Part shown: piece after piece, positions 55,378 through 63,888 of the stretch
Numbering within the stretch: the stretch's first letter is position 1
Layout: each line of letters starts with the position of its first letter
From: a bacterium
GTDB lineage: Bacteria > Bacteroidota > Ignavibacteria > SZUA-365
DNA length: 64,000 nucleotides
Direction of reading: 5' to 3'
NCBI GenBank assembly: GCA_020444325.1
Contig: JAHLLD010000003.1
Coordinates: 395,572-459,571 of the forward strand
Translations under genes and position numbers: made by a program
The notes under the pieces: model-generated
Seen by the model: the letters and a program-made list of their open reading frames with translations, nothing else
What the model was told of the DNA's origin: nothing
The model's database searches: none

Positions 55378-56340
55378 TTATCTATCGGTATATGATTCCT
55401 GTTGCCGCAAAACGGTTCGAGCGTTCCTGCGAATTCCGGCTGCCTTCGCTCGTTTCACCGGACTTCCACGGAACTGCTCCCGGAAATCCTCGTCATTGAT
55501 ATCAGCAAGATCCCGCAGATTCGGAGCGAGCGCCGCATCCCGAGGCTCAAATGCCGCTTCGGTACTTTCCCTGGCGAAGGAGTTCCAGGGACAGACATCC
55601 TGGCAGATGTCGCAGCCGTAGACCCAGGACTCGAAATCCCCATCTACATCGGCAGGGAATTCCTCTCCACGGTACTCGATGGTGAGATATGAAATGCAAC
55701 GCGAGGCGTCCACGACATACGGCTCGACGATGGCATCTGTGGGACAGGCATCGAGACAGGTAGTGCAGCTGCCGCAGAAATCCGGCATGATTTCCGCGTA
55801 ATCCAGCTCAAGAGTCGTAATAATTTCTCCGAGGAAAACCCACGATCCGTAATCCCGGGTTATCACGTTGCTGTGTTTTCCCAACCAGCCGATCCCGGAC
55901 CGGACGGCCCATGCCTTGTCCATGACAGGGCCTGTATCCACGTAGCGCCGGGACTCCGTACCGGGATATTCAATGCGTATCCAATCCTCGAGATCAGCGA
56001 GACGCTGATCCATCAGGTCGTGGTAGTCCTCGCCCCACGCATAGCGGGAAATTTTTCCCTTCCCTTTTTCGGTCGTGTGCTGCAACGGTGTGTAGTAATT
56101 CATGGCAACACTGATGACAGAGACGGCACCCTGCACAATTTCGCGTGGATCCTTCCGCCGTTCCAGCCGACGTTCCATCCAGTGCATTTCAGCCTGATAT
56201 CCCTTCCCCAGCCATTCGTGCAGATGTGTCGCTTCCTGTCCGAGCGCTTCCGCCTTTGCGAAGCCCACATGCGTGAAACCGAGTCCCCTCGCTTTCTGCA
56301 TGATCCGTTCAGATGCCTCGGCATGCGAGATTACCACCAC
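55378..56340 (-). CDS. queG: Epoxyqueuosine reductase
   Basis: 320 residues. The N-terminal cobalamin-binding part carries SVISVAMNYY and WGEDYHDLMDQRL, then RYVDTGPVMDKAWAVRSGIGWLGKHS, and two [4Fe-4S] motifs CGSCTTCLDACPTDAI and CDICQDVCPWN. QueG reduces epoxyqueuosine to queuosine in the tRNA wobble position. It overlaps the Rieske gene by 10 nt. Confidence 0.95.
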   Translation of the reverse strand: MVVISHAEASERIMQKARGLGFTHVGFAKAEALGQEATHLHEWLGKGYQAEMHWMERRLERRKDPREIVQGAVSVISVAMNYYTPLQHTTEKGKGKISRYAWGEDYHDLMDQRLADLEDWIRIEYPGTESRRYVDTGPVMDKAWAVRSGIGWLGKHSNVITRDYGSWVFLGEIITTLELDYAEIMPDFCGSCTTCLDACPTDAIVEPYVVDASRCISYLTIEYRGEEFPADVDGDFESWVYGCDICQDVCPWNSFARESTEAAFEPRDAALAPNLRDLADINDEDFREQFRGSPVKRAKAAGIRRNARTVLRQQESYTDR

Positions 56341-56666
56341 GGTTCCTGTTCCTCCTCGGGAAGTTCGATATAGACATCGTCACCGTCCATCGAGACAGAA
56401 AACGTCGTCAGACGACTCGACGCATGCACGCAGCGTCCGTCAGTGATATCGTAGCGCCAACCGTGCATGGGACAGGTGATGATGTTGCCATCCAGCTCGC
56501 CCTCGTCAAGAACGGGGATGTGCTGATGCGGACAGAGGTTCTCAATTGCATAGACGCTGCTGCCACGTCGAAACAGCGCGATCTCCATGTCCTGCACACG
56601 CACCGACGTGCCTACTCCTTCACGGAGAGAGGCGAATGACGCGACACGGATGCGCTCGGCAGCCAT
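56331..56666 (-). CDS. Rieske [2Fe-2S] protein (NirD-like)
   Basis: 111 residues, one Rieske domain. The cluster ligands are in CPHQHIP (about 45-51) and CPMHGW (about 65-70). There is no membrane anchor, so it is a soluble electron carrier or a subunit of an oxygenase or nitrite-reductase-like system. Its partner is not obvious: it lies between queG and the MBL-fold gene in a tightly packed minus-strand run. Confidence 0.9.
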   Translation of the reverse strand: MAAERIRVASFASLREGVGTSVRVQDMEIALFRRGSSVYAIENLCPHQHIPVLDEGELDGNIITCPMHGWRYDITDGRCVHASSRLTTFSVSMDGDDVYIELPEEEQEPWW

Positions 56667-57553
56667 TACGCTCCTCGTTTCCCGGCAGCGGTGAGTACGT
56701 CCTCGAGCTTCCCTTCATGAGCCGCCCGGTATCCTTTCTCGCCGTGTTCGACGAGCGAGGCCGGGATGGCGCGATCATGCTCAAACAGCAGAACATCACC
56801 AGACTCCACGGCACGCTTCAGCATCTGCTGCTTCTCCCCGAGCGTCACGATGGGCTGCAGGTCATAGCCCATGATCCACGCATCAGGGACATGCGAACAC
56901 ATCGGGATGAGATCCGCTGCGAAGACAAGGGACTGATCCCCGTCAACAATACGGACGATCTGCTGTCCGAACGTGTGCCCATTGACAACCTCGAGCTGCA
57001 ATCCGGGCAGCAACTCTTCGTTGCCATCAAGAAGCTGCAGTTTACCGGCGTCCTCTATGGGACGAAAATTGTCTGGCATATAGCTCGCGCGGTCACGCTG
57101 AGAAGGGTTGCATGCCCAGGTCCACTGCTCGCGCTGCACATGATGCATGGCGTTGGGAAATGTCAGTCGCAGCGAGTCGTTTTCACGGATGACAGCGCCA
57201 CCAATATGATCAAAGTGCAGATGGGTGGCTATCAGGTCGGTCACATCCGCAGGTGCGATGCCGAGCTGCTTCAACCCGCGCTCGAGGCTGACCTCGTCAA
57301 ACTCAATTGCAAAAATGTCCTGAAATTTTCCGGAGTCCTTTCTACCGACGCCGGCGTCAACAAGAATGGTGTGCTCTGCATCGCGCAGCACGAGCGTGCG
57401 CATGGTCATCTCGATACGGTTCTGCGCATCGGCGGGATTTTTACGTTCCCAGAGATTCTTCGGGACAACACCGAACATGGCACCGCCATCGAGCTTGAAG
57501 TGGCCAGTCTCGATGGCGGCGATTTCAAAGCGGCCGAAACGAGTCCAAATCAT
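56666..57553 (-). CDS. MBL-fold metallohydrolase
   Basis: 295 residues from the ATG at 57553, which overlaps the ferredoxin stop (TGATG). The zinc signature is THLHFDHIGG (about 113-122), with GHTFGQQ and AADLIP downstream and a final LLFEHD. This is the N-acyl-homoserine-lactonase/arylsulfatase-like branch of metallo-beta-lactamase proteins. The substrate is unknown. The open frame upstream to 57661 is not coding. Confidence 0.88.
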   Translation of the reverse strand: MIWTRFGRFEIAAIETGHFKLDGGAMFGVVPKNLWERKNPADAQNRIEMTMRTLVLRDAEHTILVDAGVGRKDSGKFQDIFAIEFDEVSLERGLKQLGIAPADVTDLIATHLHFDHIGGAVIRENDSLRLTFPNAMHHVQREQWTWACNPSQRDRASYMPDNFRPIEDAGKLQLLDGNEELLPGLQLEVVNGHTFGQQIVRIVDGDQSLVFAADLIPMCSHVPDAWIMGYDLQPIVTLGEKQQMLKRAVESGDVLLFEHDRAIPASLVEHGEKGYRAAHEGKLEDVLTAAGKRGA

Positions 57554-57885
57554 CAGCGGCCAATCCCATCGAGGTATGTCACTTTCTCGCGAAGCTCTTC
57601 CTTGCTCTCCACATGATTCGGATCCGGGAGGCAGCAGTCGACAGGACATACGGCGGCACACTGGGGCTCGTCGTGGAAGGTCTCACATTCAGTGCACTTG
57701 TCTGGAACGATATAGAAAAAGTCCGCGGACCAAAAGCCATCAGCGCCCTTGGGAGAAGCATCACCTTCCCCGTATTCCTTGCCCCCGAGTTCCCACTCGG
57801 CGCCGCCCTCGTAAATGGCGGTATTCGGGCACTCGGGCTCGCAGGCTCCGCAGTTGATACATTCATCTGTGATATAAATTGCCAT
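57553..57885 (-). CDS. 2[4Fe-4S] ferredoxin (YfhL-like)
   Basis: 110 residues from the ATG at 57885, with GGAGG upstream. The N-terminal motif CINCGACEPECP and the second CTECETFHDEPQCAAVCPVDCC bind two [4Fe-4S] clusters; the long insert in the second motif and the insert between them (EYGEGDASPKGADGFW) are typical of YfhL/Alvin-type ferredoxins. First gene of the ferredoxin - MBL - Rieske - queG run. Electron partner unknown. Confidence 0.92.
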   Translation of the reverse strand: MAIYITDECINCGACEPECPNTAIYEGGAEWELGGKEYGEGDASPKGADGFWSADFFYIVPDKCTECETFHDEPQCAAVCPVDCCLPDPNHVESKEELREKVTYLDGIGR

Positions 57886-58116
57886 GAGGCATCCTCCAAT
57901 CAAACGTGCTTCGATTCGTTGGGAAAAATGCTGTACTGCAGGTCGCAGCACGGGATGTGGTTCTGTTGTAGAACAACCATTTAGCTCAGCGAGGTTCCGT
58001 TTTACTGAAAAAGTGCAGTTTTTCACCACAGCTGCACTTCCACTCCCTCTCTGTGCCGTCTGCACGAACAGGAAAGACATACGCAGAGGCGGCATACGCA
58101 TGCAATCGACCAATAC

Positions 58117-58168
58117 ATTATGCAGTTTCTGCATAATTTCAGCGCACAAATTATGCAGTTTCTGCATA
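58117..58168. repeat. Two 17-bp palindromes at 33-bp spacing
   Basis: TATGCAG-TTT-CTGCATA at 58119-58135 (extended to 21 bp, ATTATGCAG...CTGCATAAT, at 58117-58137) and 58152-58168. The spacer is again 16 bp. The arms are identical to those of the array at 14997-15079. Confidence 0.95.
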
Positions 58169-58236
58169 TTTGATACGCGACAGCAAAGAATAATACGAGC
58201 TTTCCGCACATTGCGCAATCGTTTGGCTGGCAGTTC

Positions 58237-58268
58237 TTGCCTCTGCGGATGCGCACATGTATATTTTG
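58237..58268 (+). promoter_or_regulatory. Probable bshC promoter
   Basis: TTG at 58237-58239, a 20-nt spacer and TATATTTTG at 58260-58268 are close to TTG / TAnnTTTG. The leader to the ATG at 58296 is about 25 nt. The palindromes end about 70 nt upstream of the -33 element. Confidence 0.55.
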
Positions 58269-58295
58269 TTTTTCCATCGAATACAACGACAGAGC

Positions 58296-59921
58296 ATGAT
58301 CACACTGCCTTTCTCCTCCCTGCCGGGGACACCCGATCTTTTTGTTGACTACACGGAAAACGTCTCCGATGCTTCAAATTATTTCATGGGACATTTCCAG
58401 GACCTCCTCGCATACGAAACGCATCTTGGCGCACTTGAGCGCCGGGGATGCAAGCGTGAAGAACTGTACGAAATTCTCGTGCGGCAGAACAAGCAGTTCC
58501 GGGCGACGGACGCCACCTTTGCGAACCTCGAAGCCTTCCGTCAGGAACAAACGTTCACTGTGGTCACCGGGCAACAGGTCGGACTCTTCACCGGTCCCCT
58601 CTATTCCATCTACAAGGCTCTCACAGCTGTGCAGATGGCACGCTGGCTGACGGATCAGTTTCCCGGCTACCGTTTCGTGCCGGTGTTCTGGCTGGAAACC
58701 GAGGATCATGATTTTCTCGAAATCAATAATTGTGGCCAGATCAACGAAGAAAACAATTTCACGCACATCACATACGCGCAGCCGGAGGAAGACGCCCCCC
58801 GGAATCTCACCCCGATTCATCTCATGAACTTCGATGAGCGTATCGAGGAGAGCTTTGCGCAACTCGAGCAGGCACTGCCGGAAACAGACTTTACGCCGGA
58901 TGTGCTGCGCATGCTCAGGCAGGCCTATGCCGAGGGTGAAGGATTGGCAAAAGCGTTCGCGCGATTTTTCAACGCGCTCTATCCTGACAGTGGGATGATT
59001 TTCCTCGATCCTTCCGATCATGAAGTCAAACAGCTCGCCGCCCCCGTCATTCTGCAGGAGCTCGAAACCTATCCCACGACGGGTGAGGAAGTCATCAAAC
59101 GAAGCGCGGAACTGGAGGAACGCTATCACGCTCAGATCAAACCCCGGGCCGTTAACCTGTTCTTCATTCACAAGAACAACCGTTACTCGATCGAACCGAG
59201 CGAGTACGGGTTCTTCCTCAAAGGCACTCGCCAGCGCTTCACGCAGGAAGAGCTGCTCGAAATTGCCAACAATGAGCCGGAGCGGTTCTCCCCGAATGTG
59301 CTCCTGCGTCCCATCATGCAGGATTTCCTCCTTCCCACCGTCGCGTACATCGCGGGTCCTTCCGAGGTGTCGTATTTCGCCCAGCTTCAGCCGGCGTATG
59401 ATCACTTCGGACTGCCCATGCCGCTGATCATTCCACGGGCGAGCCTGACCATCGTCGAACGAAAAGTGGACAAGGTGTTCAAGAAATTCGATCTCCCCTA
59501 CAGCAGCATGTTTCTCGACAACGAGGAAGCATACCGCCTCATCAGTATGCGAAACGGACAGAAAGCGCGTTTCAATTTCGAGGATTTTCGCAGCCGCGTC
59601 GAGGAGCTGCTCGGAGAGATGGAATTCGCCGCTTCGGAGGAGGATGCGAATCTCGGCGGACCCGCCAATTCAACCTCGGGACAGGTACGGAAAGCGTTGT
59701 CGACCTTTGAGGACAAACTCTTCCAGCATCGCAAACAGCGTGATGACGTGCTCATGCGGCAAATAGACAAGATGCATGTCTACCTCGCGCCCGAAGGGAA
59801 ACCGCAGGAACGTCAGTTGAACATCATCACCCTGCTCAATCGCTACGGCCGCGATGTTCTGCCCATGATCGAGGAGGCGTGCCAGCCGTTCCCGGCCGAA
59901 CACCGCCTTCTCTTTCTCTGA
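58296..59921 (+). CDS. bshC: Bacillithiol biosynthesis cysteine-adding enzyme
   Basis: 541 residues from the ATG at 58296 (MITLPFSSLP). Family phrases: VVTGQQVGLFTGPLYSIYKA (about 87-106), VFWLETEDHDFLEINNC, FLKGTRQRFTQEEL, LRPIMQDFLLPTVAYIAGPSEVSYFAQL and the C-terminal coiled coil followed by PEGKPQERQLN. BshC joins Cys to GlcN-malate in the last step of bacillithiol synthesis. Bacillithiol is known from Firmicutes, Deinococcus and Bacteroidota, so this supports the phylum assignment. bshA and bshB are not in the window. Confidence 0.94.
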   Translation: MITLPFSSLPGTPDLFVDYTENVSDASNYFMGHFQDLLAYETHLGALERRGCKREELYEILVRQNKQFRATDATFANLEAFRQEQTFTVVTGQQVGLFTGPLYSIYKALTAVQMARWLTDQFPGYRFVPVFWLETEDHDFLEINNCGQINEENNFTHITYAQPEEDAPRNLTPIHLMNFDERIEESFAQLEQALPETDFTPDVLRMLRQAYAEGEGLAKAFARFFNALYPDSGMIFLDPSDHEVKQLAAPVILQELETYPTTGEEVIKRSAELEERYHAQIKPRAVNLFFIHKNNRYSIEPSEYGFFLKGTRQRFTQEELLEIANNEPERFSPNVLLRPIMQDFLLPTVAYIAGPSEVSYFAQLQPAYDHFGLPMPLIIPRASLTIVERKVDKVFKKFDLPYSSMFLDNEEAYRLISMRNGQKARFNFEDFRSRVEELLGEMEFAASEEDANLGGPANSTSGQVRKALSTFEDKLFQHRKQRDDVLMRQIDKMHVYLAPEGKPQERQLNIITLLNRYGRDVLPMIEEACQPFPAEHRLLFL

Positions 59922-59969
59922 GATCGCTTCCCTGCCTGCTGCTCCACACACGGGGCAGGCGCGTACAGC

Positions 59970-62039
59970 CTATTCCGGATATTTTTCAATCAACAGGTTG
60001 ACCGTACGGTTGTAAAACCGTCCCTCTGGCAGCGCGTTGGGATACAGCGGGGTGCTTTCCCCATGTCCCACGGTTTTGATGCGCTCTGCACTCGCCTCCC
60101 CAAGCGTTTCACGCAGCTGCGCAGCGACGGCTTCCGCCCGCTGCTCTGAGAGCTTGAGGTTGTATTCGTCGCTCCCGATGACATCGGTATAGCCATTCAC
60201 GGTGACAGAATCGGTTGCCGTGAGACGCGGATACACGAACTGTTCCATGATGGCGATATTGCGATCGCCGGGTTCGGCCACATCGAAGGGAAAGAGGATC
60301 AGACTTATTTTTTCCTTCGTGATCCCACCCTCGGTGACGGACACATTCTGTCGTCGCTCGCGTTTTACCTCCCGCACGCTGATGCGCACGGGATCGGATA
60401 CATCACTGTCGCCCGCACGGTCGTGCACCTGCAGTCGGCAGAGCAGGTCGCCTTCGCTGGCCGGAAGGTTTCCGTCCCTGTTTTTCCAGTTCCAGCGAAT
60501 ACTTTTCTCCGGCTGTGAGCCCTTGCGCGTATCGAACGCCTGTCCCTGCTGTTCGATCGAGAGCACCCAGTTGTCGATCCCCTCTTCGGCCCTGATGGTC
60601 GGAGTAAAGACCACGTGATCGGGACGCACGCTGGCGATGCGACGGACAAACGTGACGGGTTTGAGCAGCTCCCAGCTGTCGGAATGCAGCTCGACACGGC
60701 GGTTTTCCGCCTGTCCCAGACTGTCGCGCGAAGATGAAGGCACAGGCGGCAGCGCCGCGGCATCAGTGCTGATGCGTCCTTCATCGATGCCCCAAACGGT
60801 CCGCAGGTAATTTCGCACTGCTTCCGCCCTGTCGGTTGCGAGCTGGGTATTTCGTTTTTCCGTTCCGGTATTGTTGAGGTATCCGGAGACCTGAAGCGTG
60901 GCGTCGGGCAGCTGGCGCATACGGCTCCCGAGCACATTGAGCACGTTGTAGTAGAAATCAAGCGCGCCTCCCTCAATTCCACTTTCGTCGAATTCCTGCA
61001 ACGCCTCTGGTGCCAGTCTCTCATAGCGGTCGGGAATGACGGCCGATCCCTGGGCGAAAAAGATGTAGTTGAGCAGCGGGAAGGTTTCACGGATGATATC
61101 TTCTTCCATCAGCAGTTCCTGCGCCGAGGCCGCAAGATCCACAGCTGGAGTACCCTTGAATTTGTAACGCAACGTATATCCCTTGGCGACGATCTTGTCG
61201 GCGATGGCTTCAAAAATCCCTGCCAGATCTTCCGCGTTGCTGGCCTGGAAATGCTCGCCGCCACTGTTTTCAGCAAGTTTTACGAGAAAATTATTGGCCT
61301 TCGTCAGATAGTCGATGGTGAAGAACACCGTACCTGACCTATCGGCCTGCAGCGCTGTTGCGTCTTCGACTTCACTGGCATTGTCCTCTCCGTCGCTGAA
61401 AATGATGGCGAAGCTCTTATCCACCTTCCCCGTATCAGCTTCGATCTGCTGAGAGGCCGCATACGCTCCGTCGTACAGATACGTATTGCGCGTGAGGTTG
61501 CGCTCACGCAGAAGCTTTTGCGTGTAGTCTACGGCACGCGCCTTGTCATAGGTGTAGGGCAGGCGGATCATCGGGAGCGGCCGCCCGTTGTAGGTGAACG
61601 CTGGCGCTGCCTGTTCGCCTTCGCGGAAAAAAATGACCGACACCCGCACGGCATCCGAAAAACCGCGGATGGTTTTTTCCAGTGTGCTGCGGAGGAGATC
61701 CAGATACGGACTCATGGACTGGCTGTTATCCACCATGAAAATGATGCGCATCACCGTATTCTCGACAGCCGTGATTTCCTCGACGGAAAGAATCTCCGCG
61801 ACTTTCCTGCCTTTGGTGATACTGAAATCGGAGGGTTTGAGTCCGGGGATATGCTCCCCTTTCTGATTGACGGGTGTCGTCGTCAGCAACATCGGATCGC
61901 CCTCCGTCACGGAACGCACCTCGGATTTTACCACCGAAGCGTGCGAACAGGTGAGCTTCATCGGGATGTCACTTTGTGCGAGGGTACGGACGGGGAAAGA
62001 CAAAAGAGTGAGCAGCAGCAGAATTGTTGCGCAACGCAT
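59970..62039 (-). CDS. VWA protein with two OmpA-like domains
   Basis: 689 residues. Signal peptide 1-22 (ending LAQ). A VWA domain (about 92-290) with MIDAS DNSQSM and the loop SDGEDN; a first OmpA-like domain (about 320-455: FAQGSAVIPDRYERLAPEAL, VSGYLNNTGTEKRNTQLATDRAEAVRNYL, ENRRVEL); a beta-rich linker (about 460-580); and a second OmpA-like domain (about 585-689: FPFDVAEPGDRNIAIM, NGYTDVIGSDEYNLKLSEQRAEAV, GRFYNRTVNLLI). This would be a cell-wall-bound periplasmic protein that binds a partner through the VWA domain. I know no name for this layout. Confidence 0.85.
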   Translation of the reverse strand: MRCATILLLLTLLSFPVRTLAQSDIPMKLTCSHASVVKSEVRSVTEGDPMLLTTTPVNQKGEHIPGLKPSDFSITKGRKVAEILSVEEITAVENTVMRIIFMVDNSQSMSPYLDLLRSTLEKTIRGFSDAVRVSVIFFREGEQAAPAFTYNGRPLPMIRLPYTYDKARAVDYTQKLLRERNLTRNTYLYDGAYAASQQIEADTGKVDKSFAIIFSDGEDNASEVEDATALQADRSGTVFFTIDYLTKANNFLVKLAENSGGEHFQASNAEDLAGIFEAIADKIVAKGYTLRYKFKGTPAVDLAASAQELLMEEDIIRETFPLLNYIFFAQGSAVIPDRYERLAPEALQEFDESGIEGGALDFYYNVLNVLGSRMRQLPDATLQVSGYLNNTGTEKRNTQLATDRAEAVRNYLRTVWGIDEGRISTDAAALPPVPSSSRDSLGQAENRRVELHSDSWELLKPVTFVRRIASVRPDHVVFTPTIRAEEGIDNWVLSIEQQGQAFDTRKGSQPEKSIRWNWKNRDGNLPASEGDLLCRLQVHDRAGDSDVSDPVRISVREVKRERRQNVSVTEGGITKEKISLILFPFDVAEPGDRNIAIMEQFVYPRLTATDSVTVNGYTDVIGSDEYNLKLSEQRAEAVAAQLRETLGEASAERIKTVGHGESTPLYPNALPEGRFYNRTVNLLIEKYPE

Positions 62040-62099
62040 GCGGGAACTCCAGGAAAATGATCAGGCCAGAACAACTCCCCTGCTCCGGCACAGAGGCCA

Positions 62100-63191
62100 T
62101 CAGAGCTTTCGATCCTTCCATACCACACGTCCGCCGAAGACCACGACAAACGGGAGAATCGTTACGTAGAGGAGGTAATACACTTCGAAGATAAGAAAAT
62201 ATCGAAACAGTTTCCGCTGCTTCAGCATGCGGAAAGGAAATGAAAGCAGAAGCGCATCTCCCGCGAATTTGCCGGCGACCCCGATCAGCCAACTCCAGAG
62301 TGGGAGTCCGATGCACGGCAGCACCAGTATGGCAGCATTCATCAGCCAGCCAATGCTCATGATACCGAAGCCTACGGGATGAATATCGAGGCCGCCCTTT
62401 CCCCATCGTTTTTTCTGCCGGTACAGTTCGCGTGCGTTGGCGCAGGCCTTGGACCAGACTAGTGTGTCGGGGGAAACCGGATAGCGCACGGTCCAATCAG
62501 TTTCGTATGCGATGGCCTTGAAGAGAATGAAATCCTCCGTCACACTGAAGCCGACGCCTTCATACCCGCCCACATCATCATAGGCCTGGCGTCGGAAGGA
62601 CATGTTGTTGCCAACCGCACTGAGCGCATATCCCCAGCCCACACCGGCGGATGCGATGGTGAGCAGGTACGCCCAGTCCACGCTCTGCATTCCCGTGAAC
62701 ACGGAATCAAATTCGATCAATGTCACACCGCAGACACACCCGGTCTGTGCATCATATTGTGCGACAGTTTCCTGCACCCATCGAGGAGATACCCGGCAAT
62801 CGGCATCGGTGGTAAGGATGATTTCACCACTGCTGGCTTCAATAGCCTGCGTGATGGCGTTTGCCTTGCCACGCAGACCATGAACGCTGCCTTCCGTACG
62901 CAGTTTGCGCAGGTGAGGAACACGCACCGCGTATTCGTCAATCAGTACACCGGTGTTGTCGGTGCTCTGATCATCAACAACAATGATCTCCATCCTGCCA
63001 GCGTATTCCAGTTCCGCAAGACTATCGAGGCAAACGCCGATGTTGTGTTCTTCGTTTCTGGCAGCCACGATTACGGAAACCGATGGCAGCTCTTCGGAAA
63101 GACGTTTATTGGTCGCTCTGCGTGCACCGGAATAGAACAGCAGGATCTTGAGCAGGTACGCAACAAGCAATATGAAATACAGCCACATCAT
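62100..63191 (-). CDS. Family 2 glycosyltransferase, membrane-bound
   Basis: 363 residues from the ATG at 63191, which overlaps the stop of the deacetylase gene (ATGA). An N-terminal membrane helix (about 3-22), the GT2 domain with VSVIVAARNEEHNIG, VVDDQSTDN, TTDADCRVS (DxD) and the QXXRW-like RQKKRWGKGG, then three C-terminal membrane helices. Its pairing with a polysaccharide deacetylase suggests synthesis or modification of a cell-surface sugar polymer, as in icaA/icaB or nodC/nodB pairs. Confidence 0.88.
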   Translation of the reverse strand: MMWLYFILLVAYLLKILLFYSGARRATNKRLSEELPSVSVIVAARNEEHNIGVCLDSLAELEYAGRMEIIVVDDQSTDNTGVLIDEYAVRVPHLRKLRTEGSVHGLRGKANAITQAIEASSGEIILTTDADCRVSPRWVQETVAQYDAQTGCVCGVTLIEFDSVFTGMQSVDWAYLLTIASAGVGWGYALSAVGNNMSFRRQAYDDVGGYEGVGFSVTEDFILFKAIAYETDWTVRYPVSPDTLVWSKACANARELYRQKKRWGKGGLDIHPVGFGIMSIGWLMNAAILVLPCIGLPLWSWLIGVAGKFAGDALLLSFPFRMLKQRKLFRYFLIFEVYYLLYVTILPFVVVFGGRVVWKDRKL

Positions 63192-63874
63192 GGCAAACGC
63201 TCCCCATCTCCGAGAGGCACTGTATGCAGGTGCTTTCCTCGGAGTACCGAAGCGACGATGCGGAGATTCTGCATCAACTGCTGACGCCTGTGCTCGCGGT
63301 CGTGCAGCACGAGTATATCCCCACCCCGCAGACGCGCGAGCCGCTGTCGCAGCAGCGCCTGCGGCAAACGATGATTCCAGTCTCCCGGCAGCTGTGACCA
63401 CAGGACCGTTCTGCAACCGAGTGCGCGAACGATGGACAATTGACGCGGAAGGATGCGTCCGTACGGAGGACGATAGATGGTGGGACGCACGCCCGTCGCG
63501 TTCTCAATGCTGTCGAGAGACCGCGCGATGTCGTCTCGCAACTTCTGGTCGCTGAAACGAAGGATTCCCCTGTGCGCATTGCCGTGCGTTGCTGCCTCAT
63601 GACCCGCATCGACGATGGCACGAGCTGTTTCGGGCAATCTGCGTACCGCTTCCCCGCTGAAGAACCATGTCGTCAGCATACGCTGACTATCGAGCAGCTC
63701 GAGCAATGCGTCGACAGGATGTGACGCCGGACCGTCGTCTATCGTGACAGCCAGGGATGAGGCGTCACGCAGACGATGCTGCACGCCCGGGTACATGCGG
63801 GGCAGCTCGGATTGCAGACGGTAGACTGCGTGACGATATGGTTGTGATAGTGACACCTGCGTGATGCGGACCAC
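63188..63874 (-). CDS. Polysaccharide deacetylase (NodB/CE4)
   Basis: 228 residues. The CE4 motifs are intact: TIDDGPA (catalytic Asp and metal Asp, about 43-49), HGNAH for the two metal His (about 96-100), and RPPYGR (about 134-139), then ILVLHD near the end. It removes acetyl groups from N-acetyl-sugars. The start is a GTG at 63874 with no clear ribosome site, so the N-terminus is uncertain. No signal peptide is visible. Confidence 0.86.
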   Translation of the reverse strand: MVRITQVSLSQPYRHAVYRLQSELPRMYPGVQHRLRDASSLAVTIDDGPASHPVDALLELLDSQRMLTTWFFSGEAVRRLPETARAIVDAGHEAATHGNAHRGILRFSDQKLRDDIARSLDSIENATGVRPTIYRPPYGRILPRQLSIVRALGCRTVLWSQLPGDWNHRLPQALLRQRLARLRGGDILVLHDREHRRQQLMQNLRIVASVLRGKHLHTVPLGDGERLP

Positions 63875-63888
63875 AGTCCGCTGCGCTT

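Larger units (their letters stand above)
57886..58295. other. 410-base divergent intergenic region
   Basis: Lies between the ferredoxin gene (minus) and bshC (plus). It holds two copies of the 17-bp palindrome (58119-58168), a further inverted pair GTGCAG/CTGCAC near 58017-58039, and the bshC promoter. I see no gene in it; the open frames here lack ribosome sites and family features. Confidence 0.7.
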
